Virus record (IMG/VR): IMGVR_UViG_3300023174_005338
Span: 1 to 64,000 of that record
Strand: one strand, 5' to 3'
From: a virus
DNA: 64,000 nucleotides
Shown: in pieces, positions 33,899 to 42,301 of the stretch
How the letters are laid out: each line of letters starts with the position of its first letter
How positions within the stretch are numbered: position 1 is the first letter of the stretch
The notes under the pieces: generated by a model
Told to the model about the DNA's origin: nothing
The model's database searches: none
Seen by the model: only the letters and a program-made list of their open reading frames with translations
Position numbers and translations under genes: made by a program

Positions 33899-36226
33899 AT
33901 GACGCAGATCACAGTTGTAAAAAGAAGCGGACGCAAAGAGCCACTACAGATTGACAAGTGGCAGGCACAGGTTGCCAAAGTCTGTCAAGGCATCGCTGAC
34001 GTAAGTCAGAGCATGATAGAAATCAAAGCTCAGTTGCATTTTTATGATGGTATTACCACCAAAGAGATTGATGGTATCACCTTGCGTGCCATTGTGGACT
34101 TGATTGATGTAGAAGCAAATCCTGATGTGGGCCACACCAACTATCAATTTGTGGCTGGCAAGCAAAGACTCAGCATGTTGAGAAAAGATGTGTATGGTAG
34201 CTATACTCCTCCGCATTTGTATGACATAGTAAAAAAGAATGTAGCCACTGGTCTTTACACCGCGGATTTGTTGGAATGGTACACTGAAGAAGACTGGAAT
34301 CGCATGAACGACATGATCGATCATGAAAAAGACGAACAGTATAGTTACGCAGCCATTGAACAGTTGATTGAAAAATATTTGGTACGCAATCGTGCCACCA
34401 AGGAAATCTATGAGACGCCGCAGGTCAGATACATGGTGGCAGCGGCCACGGTGTTTCACGAAGAAGAACCCAACACTGCAAGGATGCGTTACATCAAAGA
34501 ATATTATAATTGTGCCAGTGATGGCCTGTTCACTCTGGCTACACCTGTGTTGGCTGGTCTAGGTACTCCCACCAAACAATTTAGTTCCTGTGTTCTTATT
34601 CGCGCCGACGACGATCTGGACAGTATATTTGCTTCAGGAGAAATGATGGCCAAGTATGCGGCCAAGCGTGCCGGCATTGGCCTGGAGGTTGGTCGTTTGC
34701 GTCCACTAGGTGCCGCCATTCGCGGTGGTGAAGTCATGCACACTGGCATGATTCCATTCTTGAAAAAATGGTTTGGAGATTTGCGTAGTTGTAGTCAAGG
34801 AGGTATTCGTAATGCAAGTGCTACTGTGTTCTATCCTATCTGGCATTATCAATTTGATGATCTCATCGTGCTCAAAAACAATCAAGGCACTGAAGAAACA
34901 CGAGTCCGACACATGGATTACGGAGTGGTGTTATCATCGTTCTTTTGGCGGCGTTTTAAGAACAAGGAATCGATTACGTTCTTTGATCCTAACGAAGTGC
35001 CAGACCTGTATGAAGCATTTTACAAAGACACAGCGAGATTTGAAGAGTTGTATGTCAAATATGAAAAAAGAAAAGACCTTCGCAAGAAGGTAATCGCGGC
35101 CGAAGAAGTATTCAAAGGTGGTATATTAAAGGAGAGAACTGACACAGGTCGTATCTACTTGGTGTTTATTGACAATGTTATAAACCAGGGACCTTTTGAT
35201 CCTGAGTATCATGCCATCTATCAAAGTAACCTCTGCTGTGAAATCTTGTTGCCCACCAAGCCATTCAAACGACTTGACGACGATGCTGGGCGTATTGCCT
35301 TGTGCACCTTGGGCAGCATCAACTGGGGTGCGTTCCGCAATCCTGAAGACATGCGCAGGGCCTGCCGTATACTGCAACGCAGTCTATGTAACATACTTGA
35401 CTATCAAGACTATTTAAGCATCCAGAGCATGCTGAGCAACCAAGAGATCCAACCCTTGGGCATTGGTATCACTAACCTAGCATACTGGCACGCAAAACGC
35501 GGCCTGCTGTACGGTGAGAAAGATGCCTTGCAAGAAGTCAAGTCGTGGATGGAACATCAAGCCTACTACTTGACAGAAGCCACAGTGGAGTTGGCCAAAG
35601 AACGTGGACCATGCAGTCACAGCGGTCTTACACGTTATGGTCAAGGCGAGTTTCCATGGGAGCGTCGCGCCCGGGCGGTCAACGAATTGGCCAACTTCCG
35701 GCCAGAACTTGATTGGGAATCACTGCGTGAGAAGATGAAGATCCATGGTGTGCGCAATGCCACACTCATGGCAGTGGCTCCGGTTGAGTCGTCATCGGTT
35801 GTGATCAACTCAACCAATGGCATCGAAATGCCCATGAGTTTGATCACGGTCAAAGAATCCAAAGCAGGAAGTTTGATCCAAGTGGCTCCCGAATACAACA
35901 AGTTGAAGAACCGATATCAACTCATGTGGGAACAACGAGACTGTGCAAATTACTTGAAGACAGCAGCTGTGATTGCTGCCTACGTGGATCAAAGTATCAG
36001 CACAAACACATTCTACAATCCTGCACACTTTGCGGATCGCAAGGTGCCAACTACCTTGATCGCCACCAACCTCATGCAGGCACATCGTTGGGGACTGAAA
36101 ACATTCTACTACAGCCTGATCAACAAACAAGGATCAAAAGGTCAAGACGAAGCACCACAGGTCTTGCACACACAAGAACCCGACAGCGACCTCTTAGAGG
36201 AAGATTGTCTGGCCTGCAAATTATAA
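33899..36226 (+). CDS. nrdA: Ribonucleoside-diphosphate reductase class I, alpha subunit
   Basis: 775 residues. It has an N-terminal ATP-cone (V-K-R-S-G-R-K-E-P region), the catalytic barrel with N-L-C-C-E-I-L-L-P and L-C-T-L-G-S-I-N, and a C-terminal redox pair C-L-A-C in the last five residues, reduced by glutaredoxin. It makes dNDPs for phage DNA synthesis. The ATG follows GAGAGAAA. nrdB and a glutaredoxin gene follow at once, a standard T4-like set. Confidence 0.95.
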   Translation: MTQITVVKRSGRKEPLQIDKWQAQVAKVCQGIADVSQSMIEIKAQLHFYDGITTKEIDGITLRAIVDLIDVEANPDVGHTNYQFVAGKQRLSMLRKDVYGSYTPPHLYDIVKKNVATGLYTADLLEWYTEEDWNRMNDMIDHEKDEQYSYAAIEQLIEKYLVRNRATKEIYETPQVRYMVAAATVFHEEEPNTARMRYIKEYYNCASDGLFTLATPVLAGLGTPTKQFSSCVLIRADDDLDSIFASGEMMAKYAAKRAGIGLEVGRLRPLGAAIRGGEVMHTGMIPFLKKWFGDLRSCSQGGIRNASATVFYPIWHYQFDDLIVLKNNQGTEETRVRHMDYGVVLSSFFWRRFKNKESITFFDPNEVPDLYEAFYKDTARFEELYVKYEKRKDLRKKVIAAEEVFKGGILKERTDTGRIYLVFIDNVINQGPFDPEYHAIYQSNLCCEILLPTKPFKRLDDDAGRIALCTLGSINWGAFRNPEDMRRACRILQRSLCNILDYQDYLSIQSMLSNQEIQPLGIGITNLAYWHAKRGLLYGEKDALQEVKSWMEHQAYYLTEATVELAKERGPCSHSGLTRYGQGEFPWERRARAVNELANFRPELDWESLREKMKIHGVRNATLMAVAPVESSSVVINSTNGIEMPMSLITVKESKAGSLIQVAPEYNKLKNRYQLMWEQRDCANYLKTAAVIAAYVDQSISTNTFYNPAHFADRKVPTTLIATNLMQAHRWGLKTFYYSLINKQGSKGQDEAPQVLHTQEPDSDLLEEDCLACKL

Positions 36227-36236
36227 AGAGAACATC

Positions 36237-37337
36237 ATGAGCCAAGCACAATACAATTTACGCACACGAACAGATTACCTTAACCGCAAGATGTTTTTGG
36301 ATCCTGCAGGTCCGGTGACCATACAACGCTTTGAAGAAGTCAAATACAACAAAATTGTAAAGTTTGAACAAGAAGCCCGAGGATTCTTTTGGGTACCCGA
36401 AGAGATCAGTCTAACCAAAGATGCCGGAGACTTTAAAGAAGCCAGTGACACAGTGCGTCATATCTTTACCAGCAATCTGTTGCGTCAAACGGCCCTTGAT
36501 AGCCTGCAAGGGCGCGGCCCCACACAGGTATTCACGCCTGTGGTCAGCATTCCAGAACTAGAAGCACTGATGTACAACTGGGGATTCTTTGAAACCAACA
36601 TCCACAGCCGTAGTTACAGCCACATCATACGCAACATCTACAATGTGCCCAAGGAAGAGTTCAACAAGATCCATAACACCGCAGAAATTGTGGACATGGC
36701 ATCGACCATTGGACTTTATTACGATCGTCTACACATGATCAACTGCCGCAAAGAGTTGCAGGAAGAGTTCGATGAGTACGAACACATCCGGGCCATATGG
36801 CTGGCACTCAATGCCAGTTATGGTCTAGAGGCCTTTCGTTTTATGGTCAGCTTTGCCACCAGCTTGGCCATGGTTGAGAATCGAATATTCATCGGCAACG
36901 GCAATATTATACAACTGATCTTACAAGACGAGATCCTGCACAAGGACTGGACTGCTTGGATCATCAACCAAGTGGTCAAAGAAGACCCAAGATTTGCCCG
37001 AGCCAAACAGGAATGTGAAGCCGAAGTGTATGCCATGTATCAAGATGTGATCCGTGAAGAAAAAGCCTGGGCTGATTACCTGTTCAAGAAAGGGCCAGTG
37101 ATTGGCCTCAATGCCAACATTCTGCGTGATTTTGTGGACTATACCGCAGTTGCAGCACTCAAAGAAATTGGTGTCAAATATCAAGGTGTGGCTCCCAAGA
37201 CCACTCCTATACCTTGGTTCAACAAGCATGTGAACACTTCAAACAAACAAACAGCGTTGCAAGAAAATGAAAGCACCAACTATGTAATTGGAGCTATGAG
37301 TGACACCATTGACTACAACGCATTACCCAGCTTATAA
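36237..37337 (+). CDS. nrdB: Ribonucleoside-diphosphate reductase class I, beta subunit
   Basis: 366 residues. The radical-generating subunit has E119, H123 and radical Tyr Y127 in E-T-N-I-H-S-R-S-Y-S-H-I-I-R-N, E48/E55-region iron ligands near the N-terminus and later E-x-x-H ligands. It supplies the tyrosyl radical to NrdA. A 10-nt gap from nrdA contains AGAGAAC. Confidence 0.95.
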   Translation: MSQAQYNLRTRTDYLNRKMFLDPAGPVTIQRFEEVKYNKIVKFEQEARGFFWVPEEISLTKDAGDFKEASDTVRHIFTSNLLRQTALDSLQGRGPTQVFTPVVSIPELEALMYNWGFFETNIHSRSYSHIIRNIYNVPKEEFNKIHNTAEIVDMASTIGLYYDRLHMINCRKELQEEFDEYEHIRAIWLALNASYGLEAFRFMVSFATSLAMVENRIFIGNGNIIQLILQDEILHKDWTAWIINQVVKEDPRFARAKQECEAEVYAMYQDVIREEKAWADYLFKKGPVIGLNANILRDFVDYTAVAALKEIGVKYQGVAPKTTPIPWFNKHVNTSNKQTALQENESTNYVIGAMSDTIDYNALPSL

Positions 37338-37357
37338 TAACAATCAAGGAGACGAAT

Positions 37358-37582
37358 ATGAAAGCCATAGTATGGAGCAAAAACGCCTGTCCATTTTGTG
37401 ATCAGGCCAAAAATTTACTCAAGTTGAAAGGTATCGAGTTTGAAGAACGCAACATCAGCACAGATTGGACACGTGAACAGTTGCTGGAAGCGGTACCCGA
37501 TGCCCGCACGGTACCGCAGATATTTTTAGACAAGCAGTTGATCGGCGGGTTTACAGAATTACGCAAACATTTACAAGGATAA
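37358..37582 (+). CDS. nrdC: Glutaredoxin
   Basis: 74 residues with the dithiol active site C-P-F-C near residue 10, T-V-P-Q-I-F (cis-Pro loop) near 50 and the G-G-F-T-E-L glutathione-binding end. It probably re-reduces NrdA. An AAGGAG site is present. Followed one base later by the next gene. Confidence 0.9.
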   Translation: MKAIVWSKNACPFCDQAKNLLKLKGIEFEERNISTDWTREQLLEAVPDARTVPQIFLDKQLIGGFTELRKHLQG

Positions 37583-37583
37583 C

Positions 37584-37886
37584 ATGAAAGTAGAATTAGA
37601 TCAGGTTTACACAATGAAAATTGCCAATGGTGACGAACTGGTGGCAAAAATCACCGCAGAGAATGACACGAGTTTTACTGTGACACGCCCACTCACAGTG
37701 GTACCCGGGCGCGAAGGCATACAGATGATTTTTAGTCTTTTTACATCAAACCCTGACAAATCTGTGACTATAAATAAAGCACAAGTAGCCCTGATTGCAC
37801 CAGCACGTGACGAAGTGCAAGACAGCTATGTAGAAGCCACAACCGGTATCAAACCGGTAAGAAACAGCAAAATACTTATGGGATAG
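37584..37886 (+). CDS. Small beta-rich protein, possibly Sm-like
   Basis: 100 residues. The N-terminal half (Y-T-M-K-I-A-N-G-D-E-L-V-A-K-I) looks like an Sm/LSm-type first strand pair, and V-T-R-P-L-T-V-V-P-G-R follows. Sm-like phage proteins near nrd or structural genes occur in T4-like genomes. RNA binding is possible but not shown. It sits between the glutaredoxin and PAAR genes. Confidence 0.6.
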   Translation: MKVELDQVYTMKIANGDELVAKITAENDTSFTVTRPLTVVPGREGIQMIFSLFTSNPDKSVTINKAQVALIAPARDEVQDSYVEATTGIKPVRNSKILMG

Positions 37887-37889
37887 GCC

Positions 37890-38177
37890 ATGCCAGCAGT
37901 ACAACGAGTAGGTGATCAAAACAGCGCCGGTGGAGTCATACTCAATGGCGACAGCTCGGTGTTGGTAAATGGACGAGCTGTGGCTGTTCAAGGAGCATCG
38001 GTCAGCGCCCATCCTTGTTGTGGACGCAGAGGTTGCCCTCCTACACATTGTAATGCAAAAACCCAGGCCAGTGGCGGCGCAGTGTTGGTCAACGGTATAC
38101 CTTTGATACTGGGCGGTGATGTGGACACCTGTGGTCATGCGAGAACTGGTGGCAGCAACAATGTCACGGTGAATTGA
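37890..38177 (+). CDS. PAAR-domain spike-tip protein
   Basis: 95 residues. It has the PAAR pattern: N-terminal R-V-G-D, S-A-G-G-V-I-L-N-G, repeated V-L-V-N-G, and clustered metal ligands H and C (A-H-P-C-C-G-R-R-G-C-P-P-T-H-C, D-T-C-G-H-A). Such proteins cap the central spike and sharpen the tail tip for outer-membrane penetration. It is followed by two baseplate-like genes. Confidence 0.9.
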   Translation: MPAVQRVGDQNSAGGVILNGDSSVLVNGRAVAVQGASVSAHPCCGRRGCPPTHCNAKTQASGGAVLVNGIPLILGGDVDTCGHARTGGSNNVTVN

Positions 38178-39124
38178 TCGTGTCCGACGGACAACTCACA
38201 GCTCTACAACTCAATGCCGCTGCTGGTTTATTGCAGAATCAAGGCATTGCAATCAATGCCAATCTGGTCACTGCCATATCGGACTACGAAAACACAGCTC
38301 TGCTGACACCATTTCTAGACACAGTCAGCAGTGGTAATATCACTGCCAATGTGGTTGCGGATCTTGAAACCCTGGCGGCCAACACCTGTGCTGCTTTCAG
38401 CAACAGTGTGCCCACAGACTACAGTGCGCTGGGCAACCAACTATCCACAGTGGTTGTGGCACAGGCCGTAAGAGACATCTGCGGCAACAATGTCAGCAAC
38501 ATAGCCCAGGCAGTGAATCAGGCACAAGGTTATGCATCACAGACCACGGTATTTGTCAACAGTGCAGTCAACAGTCAAACTTATCTGGGCAATACCTTTA
38601 CCAACATCAACAACATGATCACTGGTGACGTGACCACCATTAACCTGGCCACTCAGGCCTTTGGTGAGGATCTTGCGGCGTTGGGACGCTTGATCAACCT
38701 GGCAGATTTAAACAACTTTGGCAGCCCCTTAGCCTTGGTGCGACAGGTTTATGCCATTGCAGGTGCTGTTCCTGTGTTGTCCGTGGCCTTCGTTGAAGCC
38801 GGCATTGATCAGGAAGTGGTTGTTAATCTCAGCAATCCTACCATCACAGTGGTAGACAGTGCTCAACGTCTTATGTATCAGGCCATGACACAGATCACTG
38901 GCACGAATCTAGCGCAGATCTTGACGGTGCTCCAGGTCACCACCGTCGGCATAAACACCATGGCTGACCTGCTGAATCCTTTCAAGTTGTTCCCCAACAG
39001 TTTTCTCAGCATGACTGCACCTACAGCACAAGGTCCTCGTGCCATTTATGTCAATGCCCAGGGCGAAATCAACACCGACCTGATTCAGCAGTTGCCACCC
39101 TATGTGATCAGTAGCTTGATATGA
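38174..39124 (+). CDS. Baseplate-like structural protein, first part
   Basis: 316 residues, Asn/Ala/Thr/Val-rich and largely helical. A motif N-P-F-K-L-F-P-N-S-F-L-S-M-T-A-P-T near 270 recalls long cyanophage baseplate proteins near the PAAR gene. Starts at TTG 38174 (overlapping the PAAR stop) or GTG 38180. Its stop overlaps the ATG of the next gene, and the two could be halves of what is one long protein elsewhere. Confidence 0.62.
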   Translation: MIVSDGQLTALQLNAAAGLLQNQGIAINANLVTAISDYENTALLTPFLDTVSSGNITANVVADLETLAANTCAAFSNSVPTDYSALGNQLSTVVVAQAVRDICGNNVSNIAQAVNQAQGYASQTTVFVNSAVNSQTYLGNTFTNINNMITGDVTTINLATQAFGEDLAALGRLINLADLNNFGSPLALVRQVYAIAGAVPVLSVAFVEAGIDQEVVVNLSNPTITVVDSAQRLMYQAMTQITGTNLAQILTVLQVTTVGINTMADLLNPFKLFPNSFLSMTAPTAQGPRAIYVNAQGEINTDLIQQLPPYVISSLI

Positions 39125-40116
39125 TAGCCTACGACCGACTCAGCCAAATAATACCCAGCGATCAAGCTCTGGCTGCTAAAGCCATGTCAGTGGCTCTGCA
39201 ACAGATCAGCGGAATCACCAACATGACCTTGCCGGTGCTGGCCAATGTGGTAGTGGGTCAACAAACCACCAACAATCTTACACTCATAGCCAACCTCACC
39301 CAGGCAGTGCCTGCTTCGGTCAGCACCTATCTGGCTAACATTGGAGGTGCCAATGGACGTCCAGTGGGTGTGTGTGATGTGCTGGGCATAGCAGCAGGAT
39401 ATCTGGTCACCGACGGATTCCAGAACACAGTGTCTACTCTGGCCAATACCAATGTGACCACACTGACAACCATATATCAGACCATGAACAACGTGGTCAC
39501 TGGCATCTACGGCGATACCAGTGCTGGTCCAGTGATCATACCCGGCGGACAACCAGCTGCTGGTACCTACACAGCCGTCACGGATGGCATGGGCAATGTG
39601 CTGACACCAGCCGCAGACGCGGCCATCACAGGTGCTGGTGGTGACACTCCGCCCACCGGCCCTGGATTGATTCCTGTGGCCCAGACTGAAATAGCCAATA
39701 TCGTGACCACGAGCACCGCACAGGTCACGGTGCTGAACAGCACTTTTTCATCTATAGCAGCACAGGTCCAACAAGAACTGACTCTGCAGACTGCTGCCGG
39801 TATAGACTTTGGCAATCTCATAGCTGTGAACAATCCCACGGTGTATGGTTTGGTCTACAACTTGCCCACATATGGTCAAGAAATTGAACAAGGCGGTTTG
39901 GCCCAGTTTTGGGAAGGTGTGGCCAACATCAGTACATTTACCGGGCAGGCCGTGGTGGCTGTGCTGAGAGAAGGACAAAACCGGACCTTGTTGAACAATG
40001 CCGGCATACAAACCAATGCTCTGGTGCCGGACACTGCGGATCCTCCACAGGATCCAGCCAATCTTATACCAGCCACATATACCGAAAGTGCCGCCGCAAA
40101 TCTGGTGATCAAATAG
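39121..40116 (+). CDS. Baseplate-like structural protein, second part
   Basis: 331 residues with the same Asn/Thr/Ala/Val bias, including a Gly/Pro-rich hinge (P-G-G-Q-P-A-A-G-T-Y, then G-A-G-G-D-T-P-P-T-G-P-G) around 140-180. No Cys cluster or enzyme motif. Coupled to the previous gene by ATGA. A virion role is inferred from its neighbours. Confidence 0.62.
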   Translation: MIAYDRLSQIIPSDQALAAKAMSVALQQISGITNMTLPVLANVVVGQQTTNNLTLIANLTQAVPASVSTYLANIGGANGRPVGVCDVLGIAAGYLVTDGFQNTVSTLANTNVTTLTTIYQTMNNVVTGIYGDTSAGPVIIPGGQPAAGTYTAVTDGMGNVLTPAADAAITGAGGDTPPTGPGLIPVAQTEIANIVTTSTAQVTVLNSTFSSIAAQVQQELTLQTAAGIDFGNLIAVNNPTVYGLVYNLPTYGQEIEQGGLAQFWEGVANISTFTGQAVVAVLREGQNRTLLNNAGIQTNALVPDTADPPQDPANLIPATYTESAAANLVIK

Positions 40117-40161
40117 CACCAATTTAGCCAAAAAAATCAACTAGATTCATGGGCAAGGCGT

Positions 40162-40167
40162 TAAATA
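40162..40167 (+). promoter_or_regulatory. Late-type promoter element TTAAATA
   Basis: The element lies 49 nt before the secreted Lys/Ala peptide gene, whose ribosome-binding site is GAAAGGAA. Confidence 0.55.
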
Positions 40168-40216
40168 TACAGCACTGTAAAAAAGTGCAAATTTCAAACT
40201 TTCGAAAGGAAATACC

Positions 40217-40399
40217 ATGAAAGCATTACTCGCAATCGTAGCATCCGTGTTCGCACTTTCCGCTGTTGCTCAAGCTCCTGCCAAGAAGGAAGAAGCCAAG
40301 CCAGCCGCCGCCGCTCCTGCCAAGAAGGAAGAAGCAAAGAAAGCTGAAGCTCCAAAAGCTGATGCAAAGAAAGACGAAAAGAAAGACGCTAAGAAGTAA
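40217..40399 (+). CDS. Exported lysine/alanine-rich peptide
   Basis: 60 residues. Residues 1-19 form a signal peptide (M-K-A-L-L-A-I-V-A-S-V-F-A-L-S-A-V-A-Q). The mature part is repeats of A-P-A-K-K-E-E-A-K and ends D-A-K-K. It is highly cationic and probably unstructured. Similar peptides occur in betaproteobacteria. It has its own late-type promoter, a good ribosome-binding site and a terminator. A periplasmic role is possible (envelope or nucleoid-like binding). Confidence 0.75.
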   Translation: MKALLAIVASVFALSAVAQAPAKKEEAKPAAAAPAKKEEAKKAEAPKADAKKDEKKDAKK

Positions 40400-40424
40400 A
40401 AATCTGTTTGCGCAGTTGAACAGT

Positions 40425-40449
40425 AACCCTGCCTTGTGCAGGGTTTTTT
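40425..40449 (+). terminator. Rho-independent terminator
   Basis: AACCCTGC (40425-40432), a 5-nt loop, GCAGGGTT and a T-run, after the exported peptide gene. Confidence 0.88.
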
Positions 40450-40453
40450 ATGG

Positions 40454-40482
40454 TTGACCAAAAACTCTCCTTTTTGTATAAT
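40454..40482 (+). promoter_or_regulatory. Sigma70-like promoter (TTGACC-17-TATAAT)
   Basis: TTGACC at 40454-40459 and TATAAT at 40477-40482. First of three near-identical early-type promoters in the tiny-gene region. Confidence 0.88.
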
Positions 40483-40513
40483 AGCAGTATAGTTAATCAA
40501 AAGGAGCCACAGT

Positions 40514-40669
40514 ATGTCTAAGAAACATTTTGAACTACTCGCCAAATATATCAACTCGATCATGGATCCCCATGCTCGTCTCCAGGCTGCGATTGCAGTA
40601 GCGTCGGCCTGTAAAGAAGCAAATCAGAGATTCGATCAGGACCGTTTCTTTTCGGCCTGTAACATATAG
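40514..40669 (+). CDS. Small conserved phage protein (51 aa)
   Basis: 51 residues beginning M-S-K-K-H-F-E-L-L and ending F-D-Q-D-R-F-F-S-A-C-N-I. The pattern H-F-x-x-x-A...F-D-x-x-R-F-x-x-A-C is a small-protein family I remember from many phages, function unknown. AAAGGAG lies 8 nt upstream and a consensus sigma70-like promoter precedes it. Confidence 0.82.
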   Translation: MSKKHFELLAKYINSIMDPHARLQAAIAVASACKEANQRFDQDRFFSACNI

Positions 40670-40681
40670 AGTAATCTCCGA

Positions 40682-40737
40682 CCCGGCGCCAACCAGGGTA
40701 GGTTAGTGAACACTAACCCGTAAATCCTAAGTCCGGG
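40682..40737 (+). ncRNA. Structured non-coding element between two small genes
   Basis: Three nested helices can be drawn: CCCGG (40682-40686) with CCGGG (40733-40737), AGG (40695-40697) with CCT (40726-40728), and GGTTAGT (40701-40707) with ACTAACC (40712-40718) around a GAAC loop. There is no T-run and no coding frame. It could be a cis-regulatory leader of the gene at 40768 or a processed small RNA. It does not fit a tRNA. Confidence 0.5.
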
Positions 40738-40767
40738 ACAATGGTTGACCAAACTAATTAACGGTAT

Positions 40768-41118
40768 ATGAGAGAATACTTACTAAGCGAATCGGCACAA
40801 AAAATCTTGGCATTGCACAGGAGTCCTGAATTCCAACAGATGGATTTCAGTGATCAATTGGATTTGAGAACCTTGGACAACGAACTATTAGAGTTGGCGA
40901 GATATTTTGAAAGTCTTGATGAAATCAATGACATCTATAAGGAAATGTGTCATGATTTTTTTTATCGAATGTTTACAACCTGTGACCGCGATGACTCCAT
41001 AGCCTATTTTAGATTGGCGGTAGCTGATTACCGTTTGCATGTTTGGGCCGAAAGTAGTGTGGATGAATTTGTGTACAAGATACAGCCACGTGTAGACCGT
41101 TTATGTGGCAATGGTTGA
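40768..41118 (+). CDS. Small hypothetical acidic protein
   Basis: 116 residues, helical, with an acidic middle and aromatic-rich F-F-Y-R-M-F. Nothing recognised. The ATG lacks a Shine-Dalgarno sequence; a structured element lies just upstream. A TTGACC upstream lacks a -10 box at proper spacing, so it is probably transcribed from 40454. Confidence 0.6.
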   Translation: MREYLLSESAQKILALHRSPEFQQMDFSDQLDLRTLDNELLELARYFESLDEINDIYKEMCHDFFYRMFTTCDRDDSIAYFRLAVADYRLHVWAESSVDEFVYKIQPRVDRLCGNG

Positions 41119-41143
41119 CCAATAATGACAAATCGGTTATAAT
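41115..41143 (+). promoter_or_regulatory. Sigma70-like promoter (TTGACC-17-TATAAT)
   Basis: TTGACC overlaps the stop of the upstream gene; TATAAT is at 41138-41143. Confidence 0.87.
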
Positions 41144-41172
41144 ATATGTATAGTGAAAAATTAGGAGCAACA

Positions 41173-41439
41173 ATGTATATAGGAATGTTAGAACCCACAG
41201 AACAAGAAAAAATCGTTCAGGCCTTGCGTGGCGAACAATTTGATCGCAAACTTCACGGTGCCTTGTTTGATCGTGGCAGTGCAGATTCATATTACGGTCG
41301 TCCCCGCGATCCGCATTACTGGCCCGAAGGCACAGGGCATGGTCAACGAGTCACTGAACTCAATGAAGCTGAAATTGAGGAGTACCTAGCCGGTTACGAC
41401 TACAACGAGCAGTATGGCGACAAAAAAAGCTGGGATTGA
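41173..41439 (+). CDS. Small conserved phage protein
   Basis: 88 residues. It has the conserved block D-R-G-S-A-D-S-Y-Y-G-R-P, then H-Y-W-P-E-G-T-G, known from small early proteins of diverse phages. Function unknown. TTAGGAG precedes ATG 41173, which is preferred over an ATG 27 nt upstream that lies too close to the promoter. Confidence 0.8.
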   Translation: MYIGMLEPTEQEKIVQALRGEQFDRKLHGALFDRGSADSYYGRPRDPHYWPEGTGHGQRVTELNEAEIEEYLAGYDYNEQYGDKKSWD

Positions 41440-41464
41440 CCAAAAAAGGCCCATTTGTTATAAT
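41436..41464 (+). promoter_or_regulatory. Sigma70-like promoter (TTGACC-17-TATAAT)
   Basis: The third copy of the same promoter layout. TTGACC overlaps the stop codon region of the preceding gene, TATAAT is at 41459-41464. Confidence 0.87.
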
Positions 41465-41492
41465 AGTATTATAAACAATAAAGGAGCATAGC

Positions 41493-41804
41493 ATGGCACA
41501 CAGCGATTTTGCAGAGTTAACAGTAGACGACTTGCAGAGCTATTACAGCGACTTTCACAAGGATTTCCACGGTTGGCGTCCACGTGGTGCCACACCTGAG
41601 CAGTGGCGTGATCGTGGCTACTTGGTAGCCCAGATCAACGGTATCCATGACGCACTGGATGCCATGAAGAAGACCGAATCAGGCCGTGCAGAATTACGTC
41701 GGGCGGGTTGGGTCGTTGAAGACGAACCCGAAGTGATTGATCCAATGGAATATGCTGAATGGTCAGCCGATCTGGATGCAGAGTTTTATGGGGAGCGAGT
41801 ATAA
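41493..41804 (+). CDS. Small hypothetical acidic protein
   Basis: 103 residues, mostly helical, with W-R-P-R-G-A-T-P-E-Q-W-R-D-R-G near 28-42 and an acidic end. AAAGGAG precedes the ATG. First of a run of tightly overlapping small genes (to 42746). Function unknown; probably an early host-takeover protein. Confidence 0.72.
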   Translation: MAHSDFAELTVDDLQSYYSDFHKDFHGWRPRGATPEQWRDRGYLVAQINGIHDALDAMKKTESGRAELRRAGWVVEDEPEVIDPMEYAEWSADLDAEFYGERV

Positions 41805-41956
41805 TGGGATTCTACAAAGACATCGAAATAGAAATTATGTCCTGGCAGGCTCGTGGTCGTAGCCAGGATGAAACTTATATCTATTTCAAAGATTATGTGA
41901 CCCAGGAAGATGTGGCCCGTATCTTTGCCAGAGACTGTGATGAGGAGACAGTGTGA
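41804..41956 (+). CDS. Small hypothetical protein (50 aa)
   Basis: Begins M-G-F-Y-K-D-I-E-I-E-I and ends acidic. The start overlaps the preceding stop by 1 nt (TAATG), with GGGAGCGAG upstream as a ribosome-binding site. No function recognised. Confidence 0.68.
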   Translation: MGFYKDIEIEIMSWQARGRSQDETYIYFKDYVTQEDVARIFARDCDEETV

Positions 41957-42090
41957 CCGAACAGCAGATTCGCGAGATTGCCAGACAAGCTGGATTCCAT
42001 ATCATAGACAGTGCTATCTGGCGCGAATTGGCCAAGAGATTTATCGCAGACCTGCTGAAACAGATTGAACAGGAGAAGAACCGTGTTTGA
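41953..42090 (+). CDS. Small hypothetical protein (45 aa)
   Basis: GTG start within a GTGTGA overlap with the preceding stop. It has an amphipathic helix rich in Ile, Arg and Glu ending Q-E-K-N-R-V. GAGGAGA upstream is a good ribosome-binding site. Function unknown. Confidence 0.6.
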   Translation: MTEQQIREIARQAGFHIIDSAIWRELAKRFIADLLKQIEQEKNRV

Positions 42091-42301
42091 AGATGATTAT
42101 GAAGAACAGCCAAGTGCCAATCGCAAACGCCAGATCATGGGCAATATCAAAATGACCTTGACCCGTGATCAGATCATGACCTTTGTGGGCGGCTTGCACG
42201 AAACACAGATGGAACTGATTGAAGCTGTGGTCAGCAGTCGTGAACGTCAAGGCTTTCCCGAAGCCACAGCCGCAATCAAACGCATCATGGAGATGAAATG
42301 A
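42083..42301 (+). CDS. Small hypothetical protein (72 aa)
   Basis: Starts at GTG 42083 with AGGAGAAG 7-12 nt upstream, overlapping the previous gene by 8 nt. It has an acidic N-terminus, then a basic R-K-R-Q-I-M-G-N and a helical region. No recognised function. Confidence 0.66.
   Translation: MFEDDYEEQPSANRKRQIMGNIKMTLTRDQIMTFVGGLHETQMELIEAVVSSRERQGFPEATAAIKRIMEMK

Noticed and set aside
36818-37229. Minus-strand frames opposite nrdB
   Set aside because: They are antisense shadows of a well-supported gene.
40670-40745. The structured element as a tRNA
   Set aside because: No acceptor stem, TpsiC loop or anticodon arm can be placed. No tRNA was found elsewhere in the window by eye.
40745-40773. 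A fourth TTGACC promoter before the gene at 40768
   Set aside because: No acceptable -10 box lies 16-18 nt downstream; the ATG itself falls there.
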